From Cupriavidus lacunae (GTDB lineage Bacteria > Pseudomonadota > Gammaproteobacteria > Burkholderiales > Burkholderiaceae), in NCBI RefSeq assembly GCF_003353055.1, contig NZ_QKWJ01000019.1, positions 59,317-123,316 on the forward strand: a stretch of 64,000 bases of DNA, in the 5' to 3' direction. The notes beneath the pieces were generated by a model. It worked only from the letters and a program-made list of their open reading frames with translations. It searched no databases and was not told where the DNA came from. The translations under genes and the position numbers were made by a program. This document shows, piece after piece, positions 16,982 through 25,075 of the stretch; position 1 is the stretch's first letter, and each line of letters starts with the position of its first letter.

Positions 16982-17889
16982 AGTTTCCCTGGGGAAACTA
17001 ATAGCGGCTCTCGTACAATCTGCTGGTCTGCGGCATAGAGCGGCCCGCGATAGCGTCGGCTCATCCGGTTTCTCCGGGGAAACAAATTGCGCAAATTTTG
17101 CGAAATATGGGTTGCACAGGTGATGGGCGTCCGGCTGCTACTCCTCAGGGTTGCATGCGACGCGCCACGTGTTCGGTTTCTCCGGGGAAACGCGGGAGAA
17201 ATTTGCCAGGTTTGCCTCTGCCCTGGGCAAGAGTTCTTGGTGACGCGCTCAGTGTCGCTCGCATTCGATTTCTCCGGAGAAATCAGACGGGAGAAATTTG
17301 CGAAATCTGCCCTTGCCATGGCCGGTGGCTCCTCACGACGCGGTGGGCGTTGCACACCACGCGTTCCGCATGCAGTTTCTCCGGAGAAACTAAGCGCGGT
17401 TCTCGCGCACCATACAGGTCTGCGGCATAGAGTGGCCTGCGATAGTACCGGCACCTCTGGTTTCTCCGGGGAAACAAACCGCGCAAATTTTGTCAAATCG
17501 TGGCCTGCCACGGACAGTGGCTCCTGGCGCCGTCGTCAGCTTTGGGGGCTGCGCGCAGCGCATCGAGTTTCCCCGGGGAAACTTACTGCGACTCTCGCGC
17601 ACCGTGCGGGTATGCGACAAGGGGCAGCCAGCGATAGCGCGGGCGCCTCTGGTTTCTCCGGGGAAACAAACCGCACAAATTTTGCCAAATCGTGGCTTGT
17701 CATGGCCGGTGGCTCCTTGGCGACGTCGTCAACATTGCGGGCTACGCGCTGCACGTCGAGTTTCCCCCCGGGGAAACTAACCGCCAAAAATTTGCCACGT
17801 CTGGGCCTGCGGTGGCTAGTTGTGATGCAGCAGCCCGCATGCAATCTGATGGCACGGCGACGCCCCATCGAAGTTTCTCCGGAGAAACT
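16982..17889. repeat. Array of ten GTTTC-N6-GAAAC palindromes with two alternating spacer types
   Basis: Ten copies of a 16-20 bp palindrome (type GTTTCTCCGGAGAAAC or GTTTCTCCGGGGAAAC) start at 16982, 17068, 17176, 17268, 17375, 17460, 17566, 17652, 17759 and 17872. Centre-to-centre distances are about 85, 108, 92, 107, 85, 107, 85, 109 and 112. Spacers fall into two related classes in the same orientation: type A, about 107 bp, with GCGCAAATTTTGCCAAATC and often a GTGGC..GCCAC hairpin, and type B, about 85 bp, with TCTCGCGCA and TGCGGCATAGAG. The order is B A A A B A B A A then a partial A. Open frames run through it in several phases because the palindrome encodes FSGE or SPEK; I treat them as artefacts. 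Function unknown. Confidence 0.85.
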
Positions 17890-18294
17890 GGACGCGCAAA
17901 TTTTGGCAAATCACAGCCGACACCTTGTTAGCATTCTCGCCAACGACGCCGGGATGAGCGGCCTATTCGCCTTGCATTCAATTCGCGGGAGGAAACTGGA
18001 TGCTCATCGGTCATTCGCGAGACCGACAGGTGGCATTTCGTCCCAGCCTTTAACGCGTAGCAGACCATTCGGCATTTCTGCCATGAGGGTCGCCAGCTTG
18101 CAACGGGGGCGGCTACGAGCAACAGCGAATGTCGCAGGCTCGGAAGGCACGGGCAAGCCGTCTGACGGGATGAGTGGAGGCGTTGCCTGGTCGCCCAGCC
18201 GCTTGTGCTGCCTCATTCCCGTGCTCTTTTTTTGGCAGTGCCATCGGTTTGCTGAATGTGAGTGGTGGGTATCCACCACATTGCGCGCAGCTGG
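17890..18294. other. Array tail and noncoding sequence
   Basis: After the last palindrome the type A spacer continues to about 17960. A degraded half-palindrome (GGAGGAAACTGGA) lies near 17986-17998. No supported gene follows until the small membrane gene. Confidence 0.45.
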
Positions 18295-18555
18295 TCACTT
18301 GGTCATCACGGCTATGATAGTGGCGACGGCTACCAGCGCTCCGAGAACTGCAACGCCCGCGCCGAGTCGCATCGCGACCCGGGCGATATTTTCTTGCGAC
18401 TCGGCGAAGTGGAGTAGTTTGGTCATAGCTCGGTCCACCAATTTCTTCACCATAGCATCGTCTCGTATGCGCCCCATCGCTCTGCTCACATAGGCACGAG
18501 CGATGGCAAACATAACAGCCGCAACGGCGGTTAGCCAAATTGAATCCCTTGACAT
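18295..18555 (-). CDS. Small membrane protein, 86 residues
   Basis: The minus strand from ATG 18555 gives MSRDSIWLTAVAAVMFAIAR followed by a charged linker (RIRDDAMVKKLVDRAMTKLL) and a second hydrophobic helix (VAVLGALVAVATIIAV) near the C-terminus. That is two predicted membrane spans with a basic/amphipathic segment between. The upstream AAGGG could be the ribosome-binding site; the frame continues further upstream without protein character. No family recognised. It lies between the palindrome array and a gene on the same strand. Confidence 0.5.
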   Translation of the reverse strand: MSRDSIWLTAVAAVMFAIARAYVSRAMGRIRDDAMVKKLVDRAMTKLLHFAESQENIARVAMRLGAGVAVLGALVAVATIIAVMTK

Positions 18556-18646
18556 CGCCGTGAGAGTTGCCCTTGCTCTCAGCAGATTGAGACATGCAAC
18601 ATCCTGGCGCGGGAAGCCGCTACCCGTGACTATTCGGAAGCCAGCC

Positions 18647-19870
18647 TTACGGCTCACAGGCTTCCGGCTCGTCAACCTCATGCCACCGGCCAGCCACGGT
18701 AGGGTCTAGCCAGTCCGCCGCTCGCCTTATCCACTGTGCGTCGATGACGCCGTCTTTTGACGACAGGCAGTTGCTTTCGAAAATGTTCGCCAAGCCCCTC
18801 AAGCGATTTGCCCGTTCTAGCCGCGTCGCCAACTCCTCGACTTGCTTCAGCCGCTCGAGGGCGACTCTGCGAACCTCTGCTCTCCGACGCTGTTCCTGCG
18901 CCCTGGCTTCGGCCACAATGCGGCGCTCAGCATCTATTTCGGCTCTAACGTGTCGGCGTATGGCCAGCTCGCGCAGGCGAACGACGAAGTCTGCTACCTT
19001 GGTCTCAACCCGAGTGGTTCGGCTGTCGCTAATCTTTGCGAGCTCATGCGTTCCATGGGGCTCGATTGCTGATATGTCGAATTCGTTTGTCGGATGGTAC
19101 CGGTAATCTTCCCGGAAGAATTCATATCCCTTCTTTGTGTTGACGTCTTGCTGTTCGGGCGTCAATGGTACGATTTCCCTTTTGCTCCGCTCGCGAACTT
19201 TGAATGACACATCGAAGCCCAGTATGGAGGCGCACGCAGGACCTTCGGCCTTAGCGTTCGTGGAAACATCATAGCCGGCAGCGTCGAGCGATTCGAGCAG
19301 CAGGTTGAAGAGCAGCGCTGCGCGCAAACCGTTGGATTGGGATGCAGTCACGGACATAAGTCCCGGGCCCTCACATACCAGCCAGTCTCTGGCATCGCGC
19401 CCCTTACCCTGGAGCTTTTTCGCGACGCGCTTGGCCAATGGAAGACAGTCTTCCAGCGAAGTTCTTAGCGGCACTGTTTCGGTCGGAGGGCGTTGCTTCG
19501 AATCTCTTTCAAGCCTTTCACGATACCTGGCCTCGAACTCGTTGTCCGGCGGTGCGACGTATCGAGAACGGCGATATGTAGTAGGACCCTTCGTCGTCCC
19601 AAGCGGACTGCGCTTTACGGCACGGCCTGCCGCCAGCTTCGCCCAGTATCCTGCCGGCGGAAGTGGTATCTCGAGGTTCTGGCAGATTTTGCGAAGACCG
19701 ACGTCGGACAGTAAGTATCGTTTGGCGACCTTTGTGACCGGCTCGGCCCAAACTTCCTCGTAAAGCTTCTCACGCTCGAAATTTGTATATTCCCAGCCCA
19801 ATTTCGTTCCCCCCTGCTTAGCGAACACCCAAACGTTGCCTGAACGGATGGAAGTTTCGTCGGCAACCAC
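18647..19870 (-). CDS. Hypothetical protein with N-terminal DNA-binding-like domain
   Basis: A 407-residue protein. Residues 28-85 (FEREKLYEEVWAEPVTKVAK, then LSDVGLRKICQNLEIPLPPAGYWAKLAAGR) are a helix-turn-helix-like module that recurs at the start of many uncharacterised bacterial proteins. The C-terminal 130 residues are strongly helical and rich in Arg/Glu (RAEIDAERRIVAEARAQEQR), probably a coiled coil. The middle has no recognised domain. It could bind nucleic acid. An AT-rich promoter region precedes it. Confidence 0.65.
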   Translation of the reverse strand: MVADETSIRSGNVWVFAKQGGTKLGWEYTNFEREKLYEEVWAEPVTKVAKRYLLSDVGLRKICQNLEIPLPPAGYWAKLAAGRAVKRSPLGTTKGPTTYRRSRYVAPPDNEFEARYRERLERDSKQRPPTETVPLRTSLEDCLPLAKRVAKKLQGKGRDARDWLVCEGPGLMSVTASQSNGLRAALLFNLLLESLDAAGYDVSTNAKAEGPACASILGFDVSFKVRERSKREIVPLTPEQQDVNTKKGYEFFREDYRYHPTNEFDISAIEPHGTHELAKISDSRTTRVETKVADFVVRLRELAIRRHVRAEIDAERRIVAEARAQEQRRRAEVRRVALERLKQVEELATRLERANRLRGLANIFESNCLSSKDGVIDAQWIRRAADWLDPTVAGRWHEVDEPEACEP

Positions 19871-20207
19871 AAATCAGACTATAGGGTGTATGTGTCGAAA
19901 TTCGGTAGCAGCCTACGAAAGAGGCTGGGCAAATAGGATTGCACAGAGACCTAATAACGGTCGCAGGGATGGGGACTTGGCTTCGGGTGGCACATCAATC
20001 TGACACGCTGGCTTCGCATTTTTCTGGATTCTGTGATTCGTTAAAGGAGAAATTATATTTTCAATTTAATTAATTCAAAGTATTGAAAACATTGATGCAA
20101 CTGGTTTATGTGGGCTAGAATTTATTTCATGGTGCCGAGAGTTGAGCGCGGGGTGATTCGCGGGAGTAAGCTAGTCGAGCTTGGTCAGGTGAGGGAGAGG
20201 GGGAACG
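19871..20207. other. AT-rich divergent promoter region
   Basis: About 340 bases between divergent genes. The part 20040-20130 is extremely AT-rich for this genome (ATTATATTTTCAATTTAATT), as expected of promoters on horizontally acquired DNA. No gene or repeat supported. Confidence 0.5.
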
Positions 20208-20762
20208 ATGGGCGCTGCAAGAGGCGAGTCCTCGAAGGGATGGGCTGTTGAGAAGAGTTCCCGGAAGAATGTGCTGTTCGTAGATTACGACAACTGCCTC
20301 CATCGGTCTGATGCCTACGTGGTAGGGGAGGATGTCGTCGCGAGCGAGCCCGGTGTCGTGCTGTTTGAATACGCTGGGATTCTTGAGCAGCTGCTCGAAC
20401 CGTATCCTGATGTCAAGATAGTTCTTTCGACAGACTGGATTCAGGTGTTCGGCTTTGAGCGCGCACGCGATGCGTTGCCAATTGCGGCTTTGCGCGAGCG
20501 GGTTATCGGTGCCACCTACCCCGACGACGACACAAACGCGTTGCAGTTCTCCACCCTCACCCGGGGAGAGCAGGTTCTGCGATATGTCGCAAAACACCGG
20601 TTGAGAAGCTGGCTAGCCCTCGATGACCGCAAGGACGGATTTGAAAGCTGCATGCTCAATCTGGTTCACTGTCAGCGCAGTGTGGGCTTGGGGGATTGCG
20701 ACGTGCAACGGATGCTGAGGGATAGGCTATATGTGACATTCCATGTGAAGGACTGGCGGTGA
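20208..20762 (+). CDS. HAD-fold protein of the Swiss Army Knife RNA-repair type
   Basis: A 184-residue protein. LFVDYDNCLHRSDAYV near 23-38 is the HAD nucleophile loop with DxD replaced by DYDNC, followed by LFEYAGILEQLLEPYPDVKI and VLSTDWIQVFGFERAR (HAD motif II, Ser/Thr) and LALDDRKDGFE near the C-terminus (acidic motif III/IV). This order matches the small HAD domains found alone or fused in RNA-repair proteins, which are predicted phosphatases. A strong GAGGGGG precedes ATG 20208. It heads a run of small same-strand genes. The substrate is unknown. Confidence 0.75.
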   Translation: MGAARGESSKGWAVEKSSRKNVLFVDYDNCLHRSDAYVVGEDVVASEPGVVLFEYAGILEQLLEPYPDVKIVLSTDWIQVFGFERARDALPIAALRERVIGATYPDDDTNALQFSTLTRGEQVLRYVAKHRLRSWLALDDRKDGFESCMLNLVHCQRSVGLGDCDVQRMLRDRLYVTFHVKDWR

Positions 20763-20853
20763 GTTGCAACTCCGGCGGCTAATTCCAGCGCGTGTTGGGT
20801 TGTAGTACTCGTCCCGAGCGATGCTCTATCGCACACTGATGGAGGGGAATATC

Positions 20854-21187
20854 TTGACGATATGGAAGGCGCATTCGATAGAGGAACTCCCGGAAGTCGT
20901 GTTGGTGCGGTGGCGAGTGTATGAGACCAATTGCGGGGAGCGGCATTTCCCTCGGGGCACGTCCAGACCGAGGAACTGGTCGAGTCAGCTCTGCAATCGT
21001 CGAATTCGATGCGCGTACCTGTGTCGGTGTAACCCGTTCCGGCCGGAGATATGTTCTTGACGGCGCGCCGGGCACTAGTATCGAGGGCGAGGTGACGTGG
21101 GCTGGTTGGTGCCGTGTCAACGGCGTGACCAGCTATCGTGATGTCACTGATGAGTCGCCACTGGGTGGTGCGGGCGAAGCTACGTGA
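20854..21187 (+). pseudogene. Conserved hypothetical gene with a frameshift
   Basis: Two frames join into one sensible protein. Frame one, from TTG 20854 with GGAGGGG six bases upstream, reads TIWKAHSIEELPEVVLVRWR to GERHF; about 20950 the reading must skip one base to continue LGARPDRGTGRVSSAIVEFD, TRSGRRYVLDGAPG and WAGWCRVNGVTSYRDVTDE. The GERHF...GRVSSAI.EFD...TRSGR.Y.L.G.PG pattern is one I know from single-frame hypothetical proteins of proteobacteria. The extra base lies in TTCCCTC, so a 1-base insertion, a sequencing error or +1 frameshifting are all possible. Confidence 0.7.
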
Positions 21188-21254
21188 CAACTCGTGCCGG
21201 AAGGGGAGCAGTGTTCGATTAGTCTCTAAACGTAAGAAGCGCCAAGTGAGCACC

Positions 21255-21512
21255 ATGTATAAGACGTTCAAATGTCCGGCCTGTGGCTGGGTCCATGTAG
21301 CAATTCCCCTGTCTGTTGCTGAGGCGCAGATTTGCGTAGCCAACAGCTATTTGGCATCTGAGGGGCTAGCGCGAACAGAAACACTGGAGAATTACTCTAG
21401 GTGTTTCCGCTGCAAGGCAAGCAGCGCAACATTCGTTCCAGCCGAGAAAGGTGATGCCCCAGCCGGCGCCACACTGCAAGCAGTAGTTGTCCCCGGCGCC
21501 TATCAATGTTAG
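21255..21512 (+). CDS. Small zinc-ribbon protein
   Basis: An 85-residue protein (MYKTFKCPACGWVHVAIPLS). Two CxxC pairs, CPAC near residue 7 and CFRC near 55, probably hold one zinc ion; between them lies VAEAQICVANSYLAS. The C-terminal AGATLQAVVVPG is a pattern I have seen in similar small conserved proteins of unknown function. I start at the ATG just before the first CxxC because upstream residues have no protein character. It follows the HAD protein and the frameshifted gene on the same strand. Confidence 0.65.
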   Translation: MYKTFKCPACGWVHVAIPLSVAEAQICVANSYLASEGLARTETLENYSRCFRCKASSATFVPAEKGDAPAGATLQAVVVPGAYQC

Positions 21513-21710
21513 CTGGCTGGCAGCTTGAGTGGTTCCCAGAAGCGTGGGGCCACAGCCTGATATCGCTTTGTGATGACGAGCACTGTCAGCCTGGTGTCGG
21601 AGCCGTGTGTCCGAGTATACCCCTGTCTTCGGCCTCGATAAGCGCAACGCCTTGGCTCATTGAGCAGAAGTTATGAACAATGTTCGGATAGGCATGGAGA
21701 AGGGGAGGGG

Positions 21711-22049
21711 ATGGCAACAGAAATCTTCTGCTGGGGCTACACAGCTTGGCGTTCGCAACGCCGTGACGGCTATGACGTGTCTGGCTTCATCGACGGGCAG
21801 GAATTCCATGCCGTCAGAAGAACAGCAGATGCTGCTGAGCGCGCGTTCTGTCGCGCTGCGTGGAGGGCGTGGTTGCGTCGGAAGGTACGGGTCGCCTGCG
21901 GATTGCCTGCGCGTGAAACGGCACAGATTAGCTCAGCAGACACATACTACGAGGTCCGAATTGCGACAATTCTGTTCGTCGTGCTGCGAGAGAGTGCAAA
22001 AGGTATCCGCCGGCGGATTCGGGCAGTCGCGCGCTGGCTCCACAAATAG
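21711..22049 (+). CDS. Hypothetical protein, 112 residues
   Basis: ATG 21711 is preceded by a strong AAGGGGAGGGG. The protein begins MATEIFCWGYTAWRSQRRDG and contains GYDVSGFIDGQEFHAVRRTA, followed by basic helices ending IRRRIRAVARWLHK. No membrane segment or known motif. It appears to be the last of the small-gene run that starts at 20208. Confidence 0.6.
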   Translation: MATEIFCWGYTAWRSQRRDGYDVSGFIDGQEFHAVRRTADAAERAFCRAAWRAWLRRKVRVACGLPARETAQISSADTYYEVRIATILFVVLRESAKGIRRRIRAVARWLHK

Positions 22050-22133
22050 CTTGCTCGCGACGCAAACGGACCGATACTTTCAGCCATCATAGGGTAGCAG
22101 ACATCGATGGATAACGCCGAGGTCGAAAGCCCA

Positions 22134-22406
22134 TCAGTGCTTTAGGGACCGGGTGTAGGCGTCGTAATCGAATGTAGCTCGGTCGAAGCCGTGGAGGTCG
22201 CTCCACCGCTGTCGGACAATCGGCTCCAAGTCGGCAGGTGCAGGAGGCACACCTGCCGCAGCTAGCACGCGCTCGAATTCATCGCTATCGCGCTCGGCGA
22301 GCTCAGCCAACTCCACCAGCGTATAGCGACGCTCGGAGGACTTGCTCCGGGCGGTTGGGCGCCGAAACAGACCGGAGATTGCGTTCATAATCTTGGGGAC
22401 AGTCAT
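22134..22406 (-). CDS. Hypothetical protein, 90 residues
   Basis: The minus strand from ATG 22406 has GAGGTG six bases upstream. The protein reads MTVPKIMNAISGLFRRPTAR, then ELAELAERDSDEFERVLAAA, an acidic helix, and LHGFDRATFDYDAYTRSLKH. No family recognised. The same-strand AbrB-like gene lies 142 bp upstream, so they may be co-transcribed. Confidence 0.55.
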   Translation of the reverse strand: MTVPKIMNAISGLFRRPTARSKSSERRYTLVELAELAERDSDEFERVLAAAGVPPAPADLEPIVRQRWSDLHGFDRATFDYDAYTRSLKH

Positions 22407-22548
22407 GTCTTGCACCTCGGACGCCACCAGTTGTGCTAACAATGTACTAGGTAGTCGGCGCGTCAACATAGGGCAATCTGTCGTCCCTCGTCGGTCGTGC
22501 CAGGTCCTCGCGCACAAGGCCTTGGACTTGGGGAACCGGCCTACGCCA

Positions 22549-22794
22549 TTAGTAGCGCGCCGCTCGCCGAAACTCTTCCATGACAGCCTGGGTCATCGGC
22601 ATGGCTTCGCGTGTCTTTTCCAGTTCTTGTGCGAAAGCGCCACGGTCCCATTTGGAGGCACGGATGCTGATGCCGCCATCGACGGTCAAGGTCGCTTGCA
22701 CCCAGCTGCCTTCCTTGAGGCCGGTTTGGCGAACGTAATCAGCCGGGATGCGCAGCGCAAGGCTGTTTCCCCACTTTGCGATTTGCAGAATCAT
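22549..22794 (-). CDS. AbrB/MazE-type antitoxin-like protein, no partner toxin visible
   Basis: An 81-residue protein opening MILQIAKWGNSLALRIPADY, the swapped-hairpin AbrB/MazE/SpoVT DNA-binding domain with its GNSxALRIP signature, followed by GLKEGSWVQATLTVDG. The C-terminal helix (WDRGAFAQELEKTREAMP) resembles the toxin-binding tail of MazE/VapB antitoxins. The usual toxin gene should follow directly downstream; the next gene (22134-22406) shows no MazF or PIN motif. It may be an orphan antitoxin, or the partner may be of a new type. Confidence 0.75.
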   Translation of the reverse strand: MILQIAKWGNSLALRIPADYVRQTGLKEGSWVQATLTVDGGISIRASKWDRGAFAQELEKTREAMPMTQAVMEEFRRAARY

Positions 22795-23254
22795 CAAGCC
22801 TCCGTCGACATGCACTACATCTTGTTCTCAGGATAGCTTGCCGGCCGAGTGCCAAACGGTCAGTCCGCTGACTCCGGGTTGGGCAGGGCCTAATAAGCGC
22901 CTCCTCGCTCGCTCCGGTGCTATCATCGCATGCGAAAGGCTATGCGGAGCGGGTGAAACAGCATAGTGCCGCCTCGAGTAGGGGGTTCCACCTGGAGTGG
23001 AAGTTCTGCTGCGGCAGATAGAGAACCTCGCATGCGACGGCTACCCACGGGTAGCCGTTGGTGTATGCGCAGGTGCCTTCCTTCTTCAGGCGACTGCATT
23101 TCCGTTTCACGAATGGCTGAGGATGACGGCTACCAGCCCGAATCCAATAGTGCCGCCTACCAATGTGCGGACATGTTGTCATCGTCGTGTCGGCGTCAGC
23201 GGACCACCTTCTTTAATCACTTTCGCAACGGCACCTCCGCGCTCGGCTCCGCAT
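22795..23254. other. Noncoding stretch with a 20-bp palindrome
   Basis: About 460 bases downstream of the Hsp70 operon. A perfect palindrome, CGGCTACCC-AC-GGGTAGCCG (23038-23057), could be a processing or termination hairpin for the minus-strand operon, though no T-run follows. Long plus-strand frames here are antisense to the Hsp70 gene or uncharacterised; none is supported. Confidence 0.5.
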
Positions 23255-25075
23255 TTAAGTCTTCTCGTGCCTGGTCTGCAGTTTTTTTGCCGCCTGAGCA
23301 CGAAGTGCTGCGCACTCGCAGTACACTTTTCGACACACCGAGCAGGGCTGGTAGTGTGCTTTCTCATCGTCCTGTTCGCGTGGTGGCGAATTTCTCAAAT
23401 CAAAGTAGTGGGAATTCCATTTGTAGAGTACCTCACCGGGTACAGCCTTCAGGTCGTCCTGGCGTACGGCGATATTGGGTCGCAGTTGGATTGAACCGAT
23501 ATCGTGGTCGCCGATAATGGTGAGCGGTTCATCGTCAAGCTTCTTGGCTCCATCTTCCGATGACCCGGCAGCTACGCTTAAACCGAATTCGAGATTGTGC
23601 AATTCAAGCGAATCGGACTTTCCAGCAATCGTGGAACGGGCGGTCGCATTTAGCACTAGATTTTCATCGATGGCGGCGTCAAGAAGGAGGCGCTCAAGTA
23701 GAGGCCGTTTCTGCGCATCCACATCGACGGAAAGCACGCCAAGAAAATTCCGCTCATCGGTGATTTGTATACTGCGCCCGGTTCGTTTGGGTGCCATCAA
23801 CTGAAATTTGGCCACACCATCGGTAGGGTCACTGCAGTAGAAGGCCAGCGGCTCGGGTAGGCGTTGAACTTCGCCTTCACGGGGCATTAATGTGCCTGCC
23901 CTGATAATTGGAAAGTGCAAGGACCTCGATACCAAGACCTCGATGTTTTTCGCGAGCATCAGTTGGGCACAGTCATGCGCAATCCACGCCGCACCTTCGG
24001 AAATGATGGTGTTGCCTCGCTCAGAGATTTGAACTCGGCGCGCTCCAAAAATTTCGTGCAGTCGCTCCTGAATCAGGGGCATGTTCACCATACCACCCGT
24101 TGCCAGGCACAACTCTATGTTCGAGGGGTCAATGCGAGTCGCGCGCAGGAGTGATTCGATTCGTGAAATTGCCTGCGAGACTTTTTCTGAAACGATTTCT
24201 TGCAGTTCCTGGCGAGTGATGCGGTATTCGAGGTCGACGTCCCCCACTTCCGATTGAAAATAGTCCAACACTAAGACTGAATAAACCTCCTTTGAGGACA
24301 GTGCAATCTTAGCCCGCTCGGCCTCTTCCCGAAGGCGAGCAACAGCTCCAACTTGTCGGCCTACTTCACGGCTGATGCCTCTCTTCGCTAGGGCTCGGGA
24401 CTCAATTTCATTGACGAGCATGTCATCAATCACGTCGCCGCCAACTTCACTGCAACCATCGTTTAGGACTTGCACTAGCATCCCATCGGCGACCCGGCAC
24501 AGCGTGAGGTCCAACGTGCCTCCGCCCCAGTCAAACACTAATACCAGTTCCCGGTTCAGGCGATTGAACTCCTCCTTGAAGTCAGGCAGACTCCGCAGGT
24601 GACCGTAGAGCGCTGCGAGCGGTTCGTGCACGAACTGGTAAATGCTCAAGCCGGCCATTCGACACGCTTCCCGAAGCTCCTGCCTTCGCGCACCATTCAT
24701 GTCGACTGGAATAGTTACAACAGCTCGGGAAAAGTCTTCCCCGCTACTCTTGGCAACCCGGTCGTCCCGCGCGTGCATCATGACGTGCGCCACAACATCG
24801 CGGACAACAGCTTTGGGGCTGTAGCTAGTTCCGTCTATCACGACGCTGCCTTGGCCGAGCATGGTCTTTGGGGACTTAACGGTGTTACCGACAACGCCGG
24901 ATGTGGCGCTGGCCAGGGCCTTTTTCGCCTCGCGTCCCACCACGACCTCCCCGCCGCGATATGAGACGACAGAAGGATGAGGGAATCCCTCATCGAGAAT
25001 GGGGATGCACCGGTTACCAGCGACAATGGACATCACGCTGTTGGTTGTCCCAAAGTCAAAACCTACAATCCCCAT
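23255..25075 (-). CDS. Hsp70/DnaK-family ATPase with a cysteine-rich tail
   Basis: A 606-residue Hsp70-fold protein: phosphate-1 loop GIVGFDFGTTNSVMS at the N-terminus, the connect motif AVVTIPVDMNGARRQELREA, phosphate-2 VFDWGGGTLDLTLCRV near 178, and the adenosine motif CLATGGMVNMPLIQERL. The nucleotide-binding domain is intact. The substrate-binding part after 390 is divergent (LPEPLAFYCSDP, RSIQITDERNFLGVLSVDV), and the end is not EEVD but CSVCRKVYCECAALRAQ, a likely zinc-binding Cys4. Last gene of a three-gene operon, with TGATG overlap to the gene before. A specialised chaperone, not the housekeeping DnaK; a defence role is inferred from the setting. Confidence 0.85.
   Translation of the reverse strand: MGIVGFDFGTTNSVMSIVAGNRCIPILDEGFPHPSVVSYRGGEVVVGREAKKALASATSGVVGNTVKSPKTMLGQGSVVIDGTSYSPKAVVRDVVAHVMMHARDDRVAKSSGEDFSRAVVTIPVDMNGARRQELREACRMAGLSIYQFVHEPLAALYGHLRSLPDFKEEFNRLNRELVLVFDWGGGTLDLTLCRVADGMLVQVLNDGCSEVGGDVIDDMLVNEIESRALAKRGISREVGRQVGAVARLREEAERAKIALSSKEVYSVLVLDYFQSEVGDVDLEYRITRQELQEIVSEKVSQAISRIESLLRATRIDPSNIELCLATGGMVNMPLIQERLHEIFGARRVQISERGNTIISEGAAWIAHDCAQLMLAKNIEVLVSRSLHFPIIRAGTLMPREGEVQRLPEPLAFYCSDPTDGVAKFQLMAPKRTGRSIQITDERNFLGVLSVDVDAQKRPLLERLLLDAAIDENLVLNATARSTIAGKSDSLELHNLEFGLSVAAGSSEDGAKKLDDEPLTIIGDHDIGSIQLRPNIAVRQDDLKAVPGEVLYKWNSHYFDLRNSPPREQDDEKAHYQPCSVCRKVYCECAALRAQAAKKLQTRHEKT

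Noticed and set aside
16982..17889. CRISPR array
   Set aside because: Spacers are 60-95 bp, related to each other in two classes and contain repeats themselves; no cas gene is present and repeats vary in length.
16982..17889. Confirmed ParB/parS centromere
   Set aside because: The palindromes only resemble parS in form; no ParA or ParB gene is visible in the island, so this is kept as a hypothesis only.
17087..18493. Long open frame (468 codons) and several other frames through the palindrome array
   Set aside because: The frames arise because the palindrome reads as FSGE or SPEK in several phases on both strands; no start site, composition or fold supports a protein.
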